NCBI GenBank assembly: GCA_910577285.1
Contig: CAJTLO010000006.1
Location: forward strand, 1 to 64,000
Origin: an uncultured Rikenellaceae bacterium
GTDB taxonomy: Bacteria; Bacteroidota; Bacteroidia; Bacteroidales; Rikenellaceae
DNA: 64,000 nucleotides
Direction of reading: 5' to 3'
Shown here piece after piece: positions 7,966 to 17,385 of this stretch (position 1 is the first letter of the stretch; the number at the start of each line of letters is the position of its first letter). Below the pieces are notes generated by a model that saw only the letters and a program-made list of their open reading frames with translations, searched no databases and was not told the DNA's origin. The position numbers and the translations under genes are program-made.

Positions 7966-9006
7966 CTACATCAAGTGTTTCGAATAAATTATTTCATTGG
8001 CAGGAATATCCTGGGTCAGCGTTTTACCTACCACCTTGTCCAGATCGCGCCATTTATAGCCGTCGCCGGGACTTAGCATATGCAGATCCTCCTTCGCGAG
8101 GACCTCTCCCGCTTTCATATCCCGTTTCGAGGCGATCGAACGCTCGAGCTTCTCACGGGACACGGCCACGCTCTTGTCGATGTAAAGGTCCTTCGTTCCC
8201 AACCAATGTTCGGCCACCCTTATGTCGCGGATCATTCGGTTCACACCGTCGGGCCCGAGCGACCCGGCCTGGTCCGTACCTTTCATCCGGCGATCGATCG
8301 TCACGTGTTTCTCGATGATCTCGGCCCCCATCCCGATGGCCACGACCGGAGCGGAGATTCCGATGGTATGATCGGAAAAACCGATCTTGTACTGTCCGTA
8401 GTGCTCCTTAAGATAGAGGATCGTATTGAGGTTGAGGTTGTCGGGCTGGGTCGGATACTGAGACACGCAATGGAGTATGGAAATATCGGAGTGATACTTG
8501 GTGATTACTTCGAGCGCATCGTCGAGCTCCTCCTTGCCGGCCATACCGGTGGATAGGATAATCGGTATTTTGGTCTCCGCAAGAGCTTCCAGCAAGGGCA
8601 GATTGGTAAGGTCGCGGCTCGCTACCTTGAGGCGGTCCGGAGTGAACAGCCGGAGCAAAGAGAGGCACCCCGTGGCGCACAGGGTCTCTATGAAATCGAG
8701 CCCCAACGATTTTGCGTACTTATACACCTCGAAGTGCTCCTCGTCCGAGAGTTCGAGCGCGGCTCTGTGCTCTCCGTAGGTACGACCGAACGAATTGGCG
8801 TTGTCGTATATGCGATTCATCTGAGAAACCGTGAGCTCTTCCCGCAAATCACGTTTGGTCAGCTTCACCGCGTTCATCGGTTTCAACTCGATTCCGAAGA
8901 CATCCTCCCTGACAGGTCTCGAAACCAACTCCACGATCAGTTTGGCTATGTCCACCGACCCGTTGTGGTTCTGACCGATCTCGCCGATAATATAGGTTTC
9001 TTTCAT
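7966..9006 (-). CDS. neuB: Nonulosonate (Kdn/sialic acid family) synthase, NeuB
   Basis: 346 residues. The first domain is a TIM barrel of the NeuB/SpsE family: GEIGQNHNG near the start, GRTYGEHRAALELS, IILSTGM, HCVSQYPT, GFSDHTIG and EKHVTID, the usual PEP- and metal-binding set. The last 65 residues form a SAF (antifreeze-like) domain (SIASKRDMKAGEVL to LTQDIPANEIIY). The enzyme condenses phosphoenolpyruvate with a mannose-type sugar to make a nine-carbon keto acid. The adjacent Kdn-9-P-phosphatase-like gene, and the lack of a NeuC epimerase or legionaminate/pseudaminate genes, point to a 6-phosphate acceptor and a 9-phosphate product, most simply Kdn-9-P from mannose-6-P (inference). It begins 3 bp after the cytidylyltransferase gene. 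Confidence 0.85.
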   Translation of the reverse strand: MKETYIIGEIGQNHNGSVDIAKLIVELVSRPVREDVFGIELKPMNAVKLTKRDLREELTVSQMNRIYDNANSFGRTYGEHRAALELSDEEHFEVYKYAKSLGLDFIETLCATGCLSLLRLFTPDRLKVASRDLTNLPLLEALAETKIPIILSTGMAGKEELDDALEVITKYHSDISILHCVSQYPTQPDNLNLNTILYLKEHYGQYKIGFSDHTIGISAPVVAIGMGAEIIEKHVTIDRRMKGTDQAGSLGPDGVNRMIRDIRVAEHWLGTKDLYIDKSVAVSREKLERSIASKRDMKAGEVLAKEDLHMLSPGDGYKWRDLDKVVGKTLTQDIPANEIIYSKHLM

Positions 9007-9009
9007 ATC

Positions 9010-9786
9010 CTACTTCGTATTTTTCATTATGTTGTTTCTCATTTTTTCATACAGATCGGGACGCTCGCTGTCCAAAAACGCGATTATGTTCCGGGGAGTA
9101 AGCGCCTGCCCGCGCTCCGAGAGCGCCTTGTAAATGATTTGCTGCGTCAGGAAATCATCCATGGTATCCATCGTGAGCCGAAGGTCGGGATGGGCTTCGA
9201 TACCCGGAACAGCCTCCTCGATCGGCGACAGCGCGATGCGGAACAGCTCCCTCGAGTTGTAAATATAGTTGGTCACATGTTCGTGATAGAGGGACTCGTC
9301 CGTCATCCGGGCAGCTTTCTCCAGTGCGGACAACTTCACTCCCTCCGCCCAAAAACCGTAATGCGTCAATATGGAAGGTTTGCCTTCGGAGGTTCTGAAC
9401 GAAACATAATCCAGCTCGGACGTCTCCAACATACGCGCTAAAACACCCAACGCCTCGACATCGAGAAAAACATTGTCGGCGCACACTCGTATGATCTCGG
9501 TGGCATGGAAGAATTTCGCGGCGTCGATAAACCTTTGCAGCACATCGGACTCGCTTCCTCGATAGGTCTTTACCCCGAGGGAGTCGCAAAGCGCGACAAT
9601 CGCATCGTCTTTGGGATTCGAGGTCGTTGCAACGACTACGTCCGCAACCCGCAGATTGGCTTTCGCTTCGACAAGACGCCGGAGCAGAATCCGCAAAACG
9701 GATTCGCCGTCATGAAACGGCATGAGCATTTTGTTCGGCAATCGGGTCGATCCGGTCCTCGCTTGTACAATTACTAACGGTAGCAT
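9010..9786 (-). CDS. SpsF/NeuA-like cytidylyltransferase
   Basis: 258 residues. The N-terminus LVIVQARTGSTRLPNKML is the nucleotide-binding signature of SpsF and CMP-sugar synthetases. TYRGSESDVLQRF and IIRVCADNVFLD are the conserved central motifs, with ADN replacing the usual TADCP. I place the start at the ATG at 9784-9786; a longer frame to 9849 exists but its extra residues do not belong to the family. The enzyme would activate the nonulosonate with CTP to a CMP-sugar for the glycosyltransferase at 1687-2598. It is the first gene of the operon. The alternative is another nucleotide-sugar synthetase, since SpsF substrates are poorly known. Confidence 0.75.
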   Translation of the reverse strand: MLPLVIVQARTGSTRLPNKMLMPFHDGESVLRILLRRLVEAKANLRVADVVVATTSNPKDDAIVALCDSLGVKTYRGSESDVLQRFIDAAKFFHATEIIRVCADNVFLDVEALGVLARMLETSELDYVSFRTSEGKPSILTHYGFWAEGVKLSALEKAARMTDESLYHEHVTNYIYNSRELFRIALSPIEEAVPGIEAHPDLRLTMDTMDDFLTQQIIYKALSERGQALTPRNIIAFLDSERPDLYEKMRNNIMKNTK

Positions 9787-9996
9787 ACTAATCAGTCTGA
9801 ACGAAAAACAGGCGTTTCTTCCGGGAAAAACACCTAAACACATCGGCAAAACTATCTGTTTTGCTTGTACTATGCAAATTTTAAAGCTTCAATAAACCAA
9901 ATAGCGCCGACATCCGAATCCGGAGACGGATAAGGTTGATTACCAGCAAAATAAAAATCGGGGAGGGGCTGTCTCGCAAAAAATCCCCCAAAGTCA

Positions 9997-10027
9997 TTTT
10001 TTATTAAACGCATATAATGTAATTTTG
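9997..10027 (+). promoter_or_regulatory. Promoter for wecA-wza-wzz block
   Basis: TAATTTTG at 10020-10027 fits the -7 box TAnnTTTG. A T-run at 9997-10002 lies about 19 bp upstream in place of the -33 TTTG. The leader to the GTG start at 10156 would be about 120 nt. Confidence 0.45.
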
Positions 10028-10155
10028 CGCAATTACGAACATAGTAGTTTCCTGAAATCCGAATCTATCTATGTTCCAGTCGGGTAAACCGAGAAGATTG
10101 CAATTTAACCGGAGACAACCATAAATTCGAAATAACCCTTAAAAATTAAAATACT

Positions 10156-11331
10156 GTGGATAAAATCGATTACCTGGTTCTGTTCGTTGCGGCTATGTTG
10201 AGTACCTGGTGGATTTTTCGGGACATCCACCGGATCGCCATTCTGAAAAATATTACCGACAATCCGGATGCACGCAAGTTGCAGAAGGTTCCTGTGCCTT
10301 GCCTGGGAGGGGTAGCCGTGTTCTTCGGCATCATCATGGCGTTGCTGATTGCGGGTATCGAGTTCGAAGCCTCGAAAATGTTCACGATCGTATGCGCCTT
10401 TACCCTCATGCTCTGCATCGGAACGATGGACGACATCCTCTCCTTGTCGCCTCTTTTCCGATTTTGCATGGAGGTGCTTATCATCATGCTGCTCATCTAC
10501 GGCGGTTCGGGATACATCGACAATTTCCACGGTCTGTGGGGTGTCTACTCCATTCCCGACTGGATCGCGATCCCGCTGACGATCTTCGCCTGCGTGGGCA
10601 TCATCAACGCCATCAACCTCATCGACGGCGTGAACGGCCTCTGTTCGGGCTATTGCATCATGGCATGTATCGCTTTCGGTACGGTGGCGATCTGGTCGGG
10701 CGACCAGAAAAGCGCCTCGTTCGCCGCGATATTTACCGGCGCCCTGATTCCCTTCTTCCTGCACAACGTCTTCGGCAACAAGTCCAAAATGTTTCTGGGC
10801 GACGGCGGTACGCTGATGATGGGCACGATCATGGCCTATTTCGTCATCAGCATGCTCAAAAGCGATTCGGCGCTCACTTTCGTTGCCGACGACAACTTCG
10901 GCTTCATCCCCTTCACACTGGCGGTACTGGCCATTCCGATCTTCGACATGCTGCGGGTCATGACCAGCCGGATCCTGCGCGGCACCTCGCCCTTCAGTCC
11001 GGACAAGACCCACCTCCATCACATGCTCTTCCAGTGCCGGTTCTCCCATGTAGGTACGACCATGACGGAAATTCTCGGGAATATCTTTATCGTTGCCGTC
11101 TGGTTCGCATGCTGGCGCCTCGGGGCCTCCGTAGAGTTGCAGCTCTACGTGGTGATCCTGCTCGGACTTCTGGGCACCTTCGGGTTCTACCGGTATGGAG
11201 CCGCTATGGAAAAACGTCGGGGAGCGGGGTGGCGCGTATTGTCCCGAATCGGCGAGCGCACCCACGTCGAACATACCAAATGGTTCGAATGGGTAACCCG
11301 CATTGTGGATAAAAGATACGAAGCGGAGTGA
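10156..11331 (+). CDS. wecA: Undecaprenyl-phosphate sugar-1-phosphate transferase, WecA type
   Basis: 391 residues starting with GTG, with about eleven membrane helices. Family motifs are in order: GTMDDILSL near residue 88 (Mg-binding DD), NAINLIDGVNGL near 150, FLGDGGTLMMG near 213 and SPDKTHLHHML near 280 (the His-rich loop typical of WecA/TagO). It would transfer a HexNAc-1-phosphate, usually GlcNAc, from UDP-sugar to undecaprenyl phosphate and so start the lipid-linked repeat unit. It is the first of the plus-strand genes facing away from the nonulosonate operon. The GTG start fits because the first membrane helix follows at once; ATG at 10195 would remove half of that helix. Confidence 0.88.
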   Translation: MDKIDYLVLFVAAMLSTWWIFRDIHRIAILKNITDNPDARKLQKVPVPCLGGVAVFFGIIMALLIAGIEFEASKMFTIVCAFTLMLCIGTMDDILSLSPLFRFCMEVLIIMLLIYGGSGYIDNFHGLWGVYSIPDWIAIPLTIFACVGIINAINLIDGVNGLCSGYCIMACIAFGTVAIWSGDQKSASFAAIFTGALIPFFLHNVFGNKSKMFLGDGGTLMMGTIMAYFVISMLKSDSALTFVADDNFGFIPFTLAVLAIPIFDMLRVMTSRILRGTSPFSPDKTHLHHMLFQCRFSHVGTTMTEILGNIFIVAVWFACWRLGASVELQLYVVILLGLLGTFGFYRYGAAMEKRRGAGWRVLSRIGERTHVEHTKWFEWVTRIVDKRYEAE

Positions 11332-11416
11332 TATCTTTTCCGCATCGGTCGGACCTGCCGGCAGCGTAGTGAAGCCGACCGCGATTTTGATTTGTGACGA
11401 AACAAAGACAACGACA

Positions 11417-13837
11417 ATGAATATTTCCAAAATTTTAATCGCATTAAGCCTCTTGTTGGCGGTTGCCCTTCCTGCGAATGCGCAGATGACGGATGCGGCT
11501 GTGAAAGATTATATCAAGACGGGACTGGCATCCGGAAAATCGCAGCAGGAGATCGCGCGCGAGCTCGCGGTCCGCGGCGTGACGCGCGAGCAGGCGGAAC
11601 GAATCACGCAGCAATACGACAAGGAGGGCCCGCGTACCGACGAGGCGTTCCGCACGGCCGGACAGCAGGAGCGGGAACGCCGGATGGAATCGGTGCTGAC
11701 GCAGGAGAATCCTACCGATTTGGATGTGCTGGCGACCATGGAACAAGAAAATTGGCTGACCGATGCCGATGCCGAGGACAAGACGCCCATATTCGGCCGC
11801 AACATCTTTACCAACAAGAACCTGACTTTCGCTCCGAACGCCCAGCTTCCGACACCGCCCAATTACCGGCTCGGTCCGGGCGACGAGGTCATCATCGACA
11901 TCTGGGGTGCCAATCAGGCTTCGATCCGCCAGACCATTTCCCCCGACGGGACCATCAACATCCCGGACATCGGTTTGGTCAACCTCAACGGCATGACGGT
12001 CAAGGAGGCCGACGCCTACCTGCGCCGCATGCTGGGTAGAATCTATTCGCTCGACGGCTCCGACGCCCAGTCGGAAATAAAACTCACCTTGGGCAACATC
12101 CGGAGCATCCAGGTCAATCTGATGGGCGAGGTCGCCGTTCCGGGCACTTACTACCTCTCCTCTCTCTCGAACATCTACCACGCGCTCTACCGTGCCGGCG
12201 GCGTCAGCGACCTGGGTTCGCTGCGCGACATCCGGCTTGTGCGCAACGGCAAGCAGATCGCGTCGCTCGACGTATACGAGTTCATCCTCAAGGGTAAATC
12301 GCCCGGCGACATTCAGTTGCAGGAGGGCGACATCGTTATCGTACCCGCCTATGACATGCTGGTCGATATATCGGGTAACGTAAAACGTCCGATGACATAC
12401 GAAATGAAAGAGGGCGAAACCGTCAAGCAGTTGCTCGACTACGCCAGCGGATTCTCGGGCGACGCCTACAAAAGCAGCCTGCGCATGATTCGCCAGAACG
12501 GCCGGGAGTATCGGGTCTATACGATCAACGAACCGGAGTATGCCACTTTCCCGCTGCTGGACGGCGACTCTCTCAGCGTCGGGGCGATGCTCGACCGTTT
12601 CGAAAACAAGATCGAGATCAAGGGGGCCGTATATCGCCCCGGCATCTACGAACTCGGCGAGGAGATCGCGACCGTCGGTCAGTTGCTCGCCAAAGCCGAA
12701 GGAATCAAGGGCGATGCCTTTACCAACCGGGCGCTCCTGCAACGGGAGAAGGAGGATCTTACCCTGGAGGTGCTCTCGCTCGACCTCGCGGCGATTCTGG
12801 AGGGGAGAGCCGAGGACATCGCCTTGCGGAAAAACGACGTGCTGTTCGTTGCGAGTATCCACGATCTGCAGGACATAGGCCAGGTCACGGTCTTCGGAGA
12901 GGTCGCACGTCCCGGAGATTTCATCTTCGCGGAGAACACCACGCTGGAAGACATCATCATGCAGGCGGGCGGTCTGCTGGAGTCGGCCTCCGTGGTCAAG
13001 GTCGATGTCAGTCGTCGCATTAAGGATCCCGCCGCTACGGCATTGACCGATGTGCTCTCCCAGACCTTTACGTTCTCCCTCAAAGACGGATTCGTCATCG
13101 ACGGTCAGCCGAACTTCATCCTCGAACCTTACGACCAGATTTTCGTCCGTCGCAGCCCCTCGTACAATCCGCAGGAGAGCGTCACGATCAGCGGCGAGGT
13201 GCCCTTCCCGGGGCCTTATATCCTCTCCAGCAGAAACGAAAGACTCTCCGATCTGGTAGCTAAGGCGGGCGGTGTTTCCCGTTGGGCCTACGTCAAAGGA
13301 GCAAGGCTTCTGCGCACCATGACCGAGGGAGAGGTCGCTCGCAGTCAGGCGGTATTCGAAGCGATCGACAATACCAAGGACAGCATCAACGTCAAGAACC
13401 TGGAGTTCGAAAACACCTACTATGTGGGTATCGACCTCGAAGCCGCCCTGAAGAATCCGGGCGGGGACGCCGATTTGGTGCTCCGGCCCGACGACCAGCT
13501 CCACATCCCGACGATGGTCAATACGGTGCGCATTACGGGCAATGTCATGTATCCCAACGTGGTTACCTACAATTCGTCCATGACGGTCGAAGACTTCGTC
13601 AGGATGGCCGGCGGTTACGGATTCCGGGCGAAGAAAAGCAAGGCTTACATCGTCTATATGAACGGCATGGTGGCCCGGGCCAAACGCAATAGCAAGTCCG
13701 TCGTGGAGCCCGGTTGCGAAATCATCGTTCCGGAACGACGCAAGAACAAAGCGACGCTCGGAGAGATCATGAGCATCACGACGACAACGGCTTCGCTCGC
13801 AACGATGATCGCGACAATCGGTACCTTAATCAAATAA
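11417..13837 (+). CDS. Polysaccharide export protein with multiple SLBB domains
   Basis: 806 residues. The start is the ATG at 11417 because the next residues form a signal peptide (MNISKILIALSLLLA, ending PANAQ); an upstream in-frame extension would bury it. After a charged region, residues about 150-190 are the poly-export domain (YRLGPGDEVIIDIWG), followed by a row of about six SLBB beta-grasp domains (for example VNLMGEVAVPGTYYL, ITGNVMYPNVVTY). This is the large Wza-like outer-membrane export protein of Bacteroidetes capsule loci. There is no lipobox, unlike classical Wza. It lies 85 bp after wecA and 11 bp before wzz, so it is probably cotranscribed with both. Confidence 0.85.
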   Translation: MNISKILIALSLLLAVALPANAQMTDAAVKDYIKTGLASGKSQQEIARELAVRGVTREQAERITQQYDKEGPRTDEAFRTAGQQERERRMESVLTQENPTDLDVLATMEQENWLTDADAEDKTPIFGRNIFTNKNLTFAPNAQLPTPPNYRLGPGDEVIIDIWGANQASIRQTISPDGTINIPDIGLVNLNGMTVKEADAYLRRMLGRIYSLDGSDAQSEIKLTLGNIRSIQVNLMGEVAVPGTYYLSSLSNIYHALYRAGGVSDLGSLRDIRLVRNGKQIASLDVYEFILKGKSPGDIQLQEGDIVIVPAYDMLVDISGNVKRPMTYEMKEGETVKQLLDYASGFSGDAYKSSLRMIRQNGREYRVYTINEPEYATFPLLDGDSLSVGAMLDRFENKIEIKGAVYRPGIYELGEEIATVGQLLAKAEGIKGDAFTNRALLQREKEDLTLEVLSLDLAAILEGRAEDIALRKNDVLFVASIHDLQDIGQVTVFGEVARPGDFIFAENTTLEDIIMQAGGLLESASVVKVDVSRRIKDPAATALTDVLSQTFTFSLKDGFVIDGQPNFILEPYDQIFVRRSPSYNPQESVTISGEVPFPGPYILSSRNERLSDLVAKAGGVSRWAYVKGARLLRTMTEGEVARSQAVFEAIDNTKDSINVKNLEFENTYYVGIDLEAALKNPGGDADLVLRPDDQLHIPTMVNTVRITGNVMYPNVVTYNSSMTVEDFVRMAGGYGFRAKKSKAYIVYMNGMVARAKRNSKSVVEPGCEIIVPERRKNKATLGEIMSITTTTASLATMIATIGTLIK

Positions 13838-13848
13838 AACGACCGGAC

Positions 13849-14946
13849 ATGACGGAATTGCAAAACAACAGTGCACCCCGAAACGGCTCGGCGGGAACCG
13901 ATATCGACCTGATGGGGATGTTGACCCGCCTGTGGCATGCACGCAGCTTCCTTCTCATCTGCTGTGCGGTAGGCGCCGTGCTGGGGCTGATCGTCGGATT
14001 CAGCATCCCGAAACGGTACGCCGCATCGGTGGTGCTCGCTCCCGAGAGCGAACAGAAAGCCGGAGGGAGCGTCAGCTCCATCGCCAGCATGATGGGCATG
14101 AACCTCGACAACGGCGTGGATGCGATCAACGTAAACATGTTTCCCGAAGTGGTGCACTCCACCCCGTTCGTCTTCCGGTTGTTCGACCTTCCGGTCGAAA
14201 CGGCCGACGGCAGGTTGCGGACCACCTTGCTGGACTACATGCTCCACCACCAGAAGAAAGCGTGGTGGGTTTATCTCGCCGAGGCTCCCTTCAAGGCGCT
14301 GAAATGGGGTGTGTCGCTTATCTCCGGCAAGGAAGAGGAGAGGAACGAAGGTGTTCTGCAGATGTATAATTTGCCGAAAAAGGAACGCGAGGTCATCAAG
14401 TATTTCGCAAATAACCTCAAGGTGAACATCGACAAGAAAACGGAAAAAACGGAAATGTCCCTCGAAATGCAGGACCCCCTGGTCGTCGCCACCGTCATGA
14501 ACGCGGTGGTTGAAAACCTGAAGGAGTACATGTCGGATTACCGGACCTCGAAAGCCCGGCAGGACGCCGAAAATCTCTCCGTGATCTGCGCGGAACGCAA
14601 AGCCGACTATTACAAGGCGCAGCAGCAGTACGCGGCTTATGCCGATGCGAACAAGAGCGTCGTACGCCAGTCGGCTCAGGCCGAACAGGAACGCCTGCAG
14701 CAGGAGATGCAGCTGGCTTATCAGGTCTATTCGCAGGTAGCCACCCAGCTCGAGGCGGCACGTATCAAGGAGCAGCAGGCCAAACCCGTCTTCACGATCA
14801 TCGATCCCGTAACGGTTCCTCTTCGTCAGGCGGCTCCGAGCAAGGCCAAACTGCTCATCGGTTTCGTTATTCTGTTCGGCTGCGTGGGCAGCGCCTGGGT
14901 ACTGGTCGGCCGCGACGCCTGCAAGCGTCTTCGTTCGGCCCGATAA
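13849..14946 (+). CDS. wzz: Chain-length determinant protein, Wzz family
   Basis: 365 residues, start at the ATG at 13849. One membrane helix lies near residues 35-55 (FLLICCAVGAVLGLIVGF) and one near the C-terminus (LLIGFVILFGCVGSAWVLV), preceded by the proline-rich stretch DPVTVPLRQAAPSKAK. A long helical periplasmic domain lies between, with coiled-coil content around residues 240-310. This is the classic Wzz topology; the protein sets the chain length made by Wzy. No tyrosine-kinase domain is attached. It follows the export protein by 11 bp. Confidence 0.85.
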   Translation: MTELQNNSAPRNGSAGTDIDLMGMLTRLWHARSFLLICCAVGAVLGLIVGFSIPKRYAASVVLAPESEQKAGGSVSSIASMMGMNLDNGVDAINVNMFPEVVHSTPFVFRLFDLPVETADGRLRTTLLDYMLHHQKKAWWVYLAEAPFKALKWGVSLISGKEEERNEGVLQMYNLPKKEREVIKYFANNLKVNIDKKTEKTEMSLEMQDPLVVATVMNAVVENLKEYMSDYRTSKARQDAENLSVICAERKADYYKAQQQYAAYADANKSVVRQSAQAEQERLQQEMQLAYQVYSQVATQLEAARIKEQQAKPVFTIIDPVTVPLRQAAPSKAKLLIGFVILFGCVGSAWVLVGRDACKRLRSAR

Positions 14947-14993
14947 CGACAGTAGGCTTATTTAAGAGTCAAAAACAACCAAGAGGAAAGATC

Positions 14994-16019
14994 ATGAAGA
15001 AACGGATACTCGTCTCGGGCGGTGCGGGGTATATCGGCAGTCACGTTACCGTCGAACTCATCGCTGCCGGTTATGACGTCGTCGTGGCCGATAACATGTC
15101 GAATTGCGACAGGAGCTGTTTCGACGGGGTGCGGCAAATTACCGGACGGAGCGAACTTCCCTTCGTGGAGATGGATTTCTGCGACGCCGCAGCCGTCGAG
15201 CGACTTTTCAGCCGTTACAAGATCGACGCGGTAATCCATTTCGCGGCCTTCAAGGCGGTCGGAGAATCGGTAGCGGAACCGATCAAATATTACAGGAACA
15301 ACCTGCTCTCTTTTCTCAACGTGCTGGAAGCGGCCCGCAATCACGGAGGTTGCAACGTCCTCTTCTCCTCGTCGGCAACGGTTTACGGCGAAGCGGACAA
15401 ACTGCCCGTGACCGAACAATCGCCCCGACTTCCCGCCACATCGCCTTACGGCAATACCAAGCAGATATGCGAGGATATGCTGCGCGATGCGATTGCCGCC
15501 GACCCGTCGATCCGGGGAATCGCACTGCGCTATTTCAATCCGATCGGGGCGCACCCCTCGGTGCTGATCGGGGAGTTGCCGCGCGGCGTACCCAACAACC
15601 TGGTGCCGTTCATTACGCAGACGGCCATCGGCAAGCGAGCCTGTCTGAGTATCTTCGGCAACGACTATCCGACGCCGGACGGCACCTGCCTGCGGGATTA
15701 CATCGACATCGTCGATCTGGCCCAGGCCCATGTCTGCGCCGTGACCCGCATGGTCGAAGGACGGATGAAAGAGGGTTACGAAATATTCAACGTGGGAACG
15801 GGGCGTCCCGTATCGGTGGCGGAACTGGTCACAGAATTCGAAAAGGTCAATGGACTCAAGCTCAACTACAAATTCGCCGACCGTCGCCCCGGGGATGTCG
15901 TAGCGATCTGGGCCGACACCTCCCGTGCGAACGAAGAGCTGGGCTGGAAGGCCAAACGAACCCTTGCTGAAACCCTCGCATCGGCCTGGGCCTGGGAAAA
16001 ACACCTGGCCGAACAATAG
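14994..16019 (+). CDS. galE: UDP-glucose 4-epimerase
   Basis: 341 residues of the extended short-chain dehydrogenase family. VSGGAGYIGSHVT near the N-terminus binds NAD, SSSATVYG holds the catalytic Ser/Thr near residue 125, and YGNTK near residue 151 is the YxxxK pair. RYFNPIGAHPS and the C-terminal RRPGDV are typical of GalE. It interconverts UDP-Glc and UDP-Gal (and possibly the N-acetyl forms), supplying donors to the glycan locus. It lies 47 bp after wzz on the same strand. Which sugar form it prefers cannot be read from the sequence. Confidence 0.9.
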   Translation: MKKRILVSGGAGYIGSHVTVELIAAGYDVVVADNMSNCDRSCFDGVRQITGRSELPFVEMDFCDAAAVERLFSRYKIDAVIHFAAFKAVGESVAEPIKYYRNNLLSFLNVLEAARNHGGCNVLFSSSATVYGEADKLPVTEQSPRLPATSPYGNTKQICEDMLRDAIAADPSIRGIALRYFNPIGAHPSVLIGELPRGVPNNLVPFITQTAIGKRACLSIFGNDYPTPDGTCLRDYIDIVDLAQAHVCAVTRMVEGRMKEGYEIFNVGTGRPVSVAELVTEFEKVNGLKLNYKFADRRPGDVVAIWADTSRANEELGWKAKRTLAETLASAWAWEKHLAEQ

Positions 16020-16529
16020 ATACACTACCGGCCCACGCGATCGGCGGAAGGGACCTAAAGAAAGAAGGGCAAAAGCGATTCCCCCGGAAGAGTCCTGCCG
16101 CCAACAGGCCCTTTCGGGGGAATCGTTCCATAAGCATCGAGGATAGCACAATACGAAGTCCGATTCGGGAGAGGGGAGAGGGGAGAGTCCTGCGAACGGA
16201 ACTACCGGACTGCCATCTGCCGCCGCTTTTGCCAAATGATGCGTCGCCGCGCCCGCTATCGGCAAAAAGTGTCCGCATGGCCGTCTGTACGCCGGGTTTA
16301 TCCGCCCAAAGGAAACTTCTCGAAAACCGCACCCCGGGCGAAGCTGTCCCCGTGACTTCCTTCCGAGCAATCCCCGCTGCGGGAAGGCGTCCGTTTTTCA
16401 ATTCAGGATCGTAGGAGACGTTTATGTGGGCGAGTCCGATACCGCATCGTTCCGTTCGAGAGGTCTTCGACACACCGGGTCGGTCGGATTTATCCGACCG
16501 ACCCGGTAACGAGAATCTTTTCCGCCGTT
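16020..16529. other. Intergenic region between galE and wecG
   Basis: No gene seen. It contains a stem-loop at 16076-16125 (arms CGATTCCCCCG and CGGGGGAATCG, long loop) just after galE, a GAGAGGGGAGAGGGG purine tract at about 16168-16186, and the bidirectional terminator at 16474-16507. Confidence 0.6.
16474..16507. terminator. Bidirectional terminator between galE and wecG
   Basis: A perfect 14-bp stem (ACCGGGTCGGTCGG, loop ATTTAT) lies between the converging galE and wecG genes. T-runs are short, so termination strength is uncertain. Confidence 0.65.
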
Positions 16530-17264
16530 TTATTTCGAACTGAACTTACAACCGAACGAATCGATTGCGAACCGGATCGGAAAACCGACCAACACCTCGA
16601 ACAATCGCCCGAACATCCCTTTCTCATGTGCAAGGCGATAAAAGGCCCGGAGGTTGAAGCGATTGATCCAGTCAGGGTAGTAGTTGATTCCGGTAGCGGT
16701 CTGGTGCAGGAATCCGCCGCAGGTGAAGACGATGCCCCGATAGCCGGCTTCCCGGAGATCGAGAGCGAACCGCTCCTGCAACGGCGAGCCCATCCCCACA
16801 ACGGTAAAGTCGGGTGCGACCTCCACGATTCGCCGTATGGCATCGCGCCGTTCTTCCTCGTCCCGGAAATAACCGTTGCGAAAGCCGGCTATCGCGATTT
16901 GGGGATATGCCGTGCGGATCTGTTCGACAGTAGCCTCGAGCTGCTCTTGTTTGGAGCCGATGAAATAGATCGTATCGGTACATTCCGGGGAGTTCAGACG
17001 ACTGAAGAGATCGGCCGCCATCCCCGACATATCGAAGCTCAGCCGGGGAACCTTCACACCCCAGAACAATCGAATCCACCAGCACATGGTCATCCCGTCG
17101 ACAAACAGTCCGTCTATGTCGGCGTAGAGCTCGGGATTGCTTTTCACGACATGGTAATAATAGGGATTGACGCACGTATGAACCCGTCCCCGTTCGGAGA
17201 AGACTCGCTCGGGATAGGCCGAGGCCGAGGTCGCAATCTTGTTCACAAACGCTCGTGTTGTCAT
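16530..17264 (-). CDS. WecG/TagA/CpsF-family glycosyltransferase (GT26)
   Basis: 244 residues. Family signatures are clear: LFVDGMTMCWW near residue 52, the central GFRNGYFRDEEER, GMGSPLQERF near 157 and VFTCGGFLHQTATG near 178. GT26 enzymes (WecG, TagA) add the second sugar, usually a ManNAc-type residue, to undecaprenyl-diphosphate-GlcNAc at the membrane. That fits the WecA-type initiator at 10156. It is transcribed alone from its own promoter at 17355-17385, converging on galE. The acceptor sugar is inferred from the family. Confidence 0.85.
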   Translation of the reverse strand: MTTRAFVNKIATSASAYPERVFSERGRVHTCVNPYYYHVVKSNPELYADIDGLFVDGMTMCWWIRLFWGVKVPRLSFDMSGMAADLFSRLNSPECTDTIYFIGSKQEQLEATVEQIRTAYPQIAIAGFRNGYFRDEEERRDAIRRIVEVAPDFTVVGMGSPLQERFALDLREAGYRGIVFTCGGFLHQTATGINYYPDWINRFNLRAFYRLAHEKGMFGRLFEVLVGFPIRFAIDSFGCKFSSK

Positions 17265-17354
17265 AAACTATCGGTTATGTTATCTTACAATTTTACATCG
17301 GAACAAAGCGGTTTCGCTGCTTGAAAGATTGTATATGTCTTTCGATTCCGGGAA

Positions 17355-17385
17355 CAAATTTACATATTTCCAACTATTTGACAAT
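17355..17385 (-). promoter_or_regulatory. Promoter of the GT26 gene
   Basis: On the minus strand, ATTG (plus 17382-17385) is followed after 19 bp by TAAATTTG (plus 17355-17362). Transcription would start near 17348, giving a leader of about 85 nt. Confidence 0.55.

Noticed and set aside
11303..11416. 38-residue upstream extension of the export protein
   Set aside because: It overlaps the end of wecA and would bury the clear signal peptide that begins at 11417.
1109..17264. Invertible promoter (Mpi-type) control of the glycan locus
   Set aside because: I found no pair of inverted repeats flanking the operon promoter region near 9.8-10.1 kb and no invertase gene; the switch candidates are the homopolymers instead.
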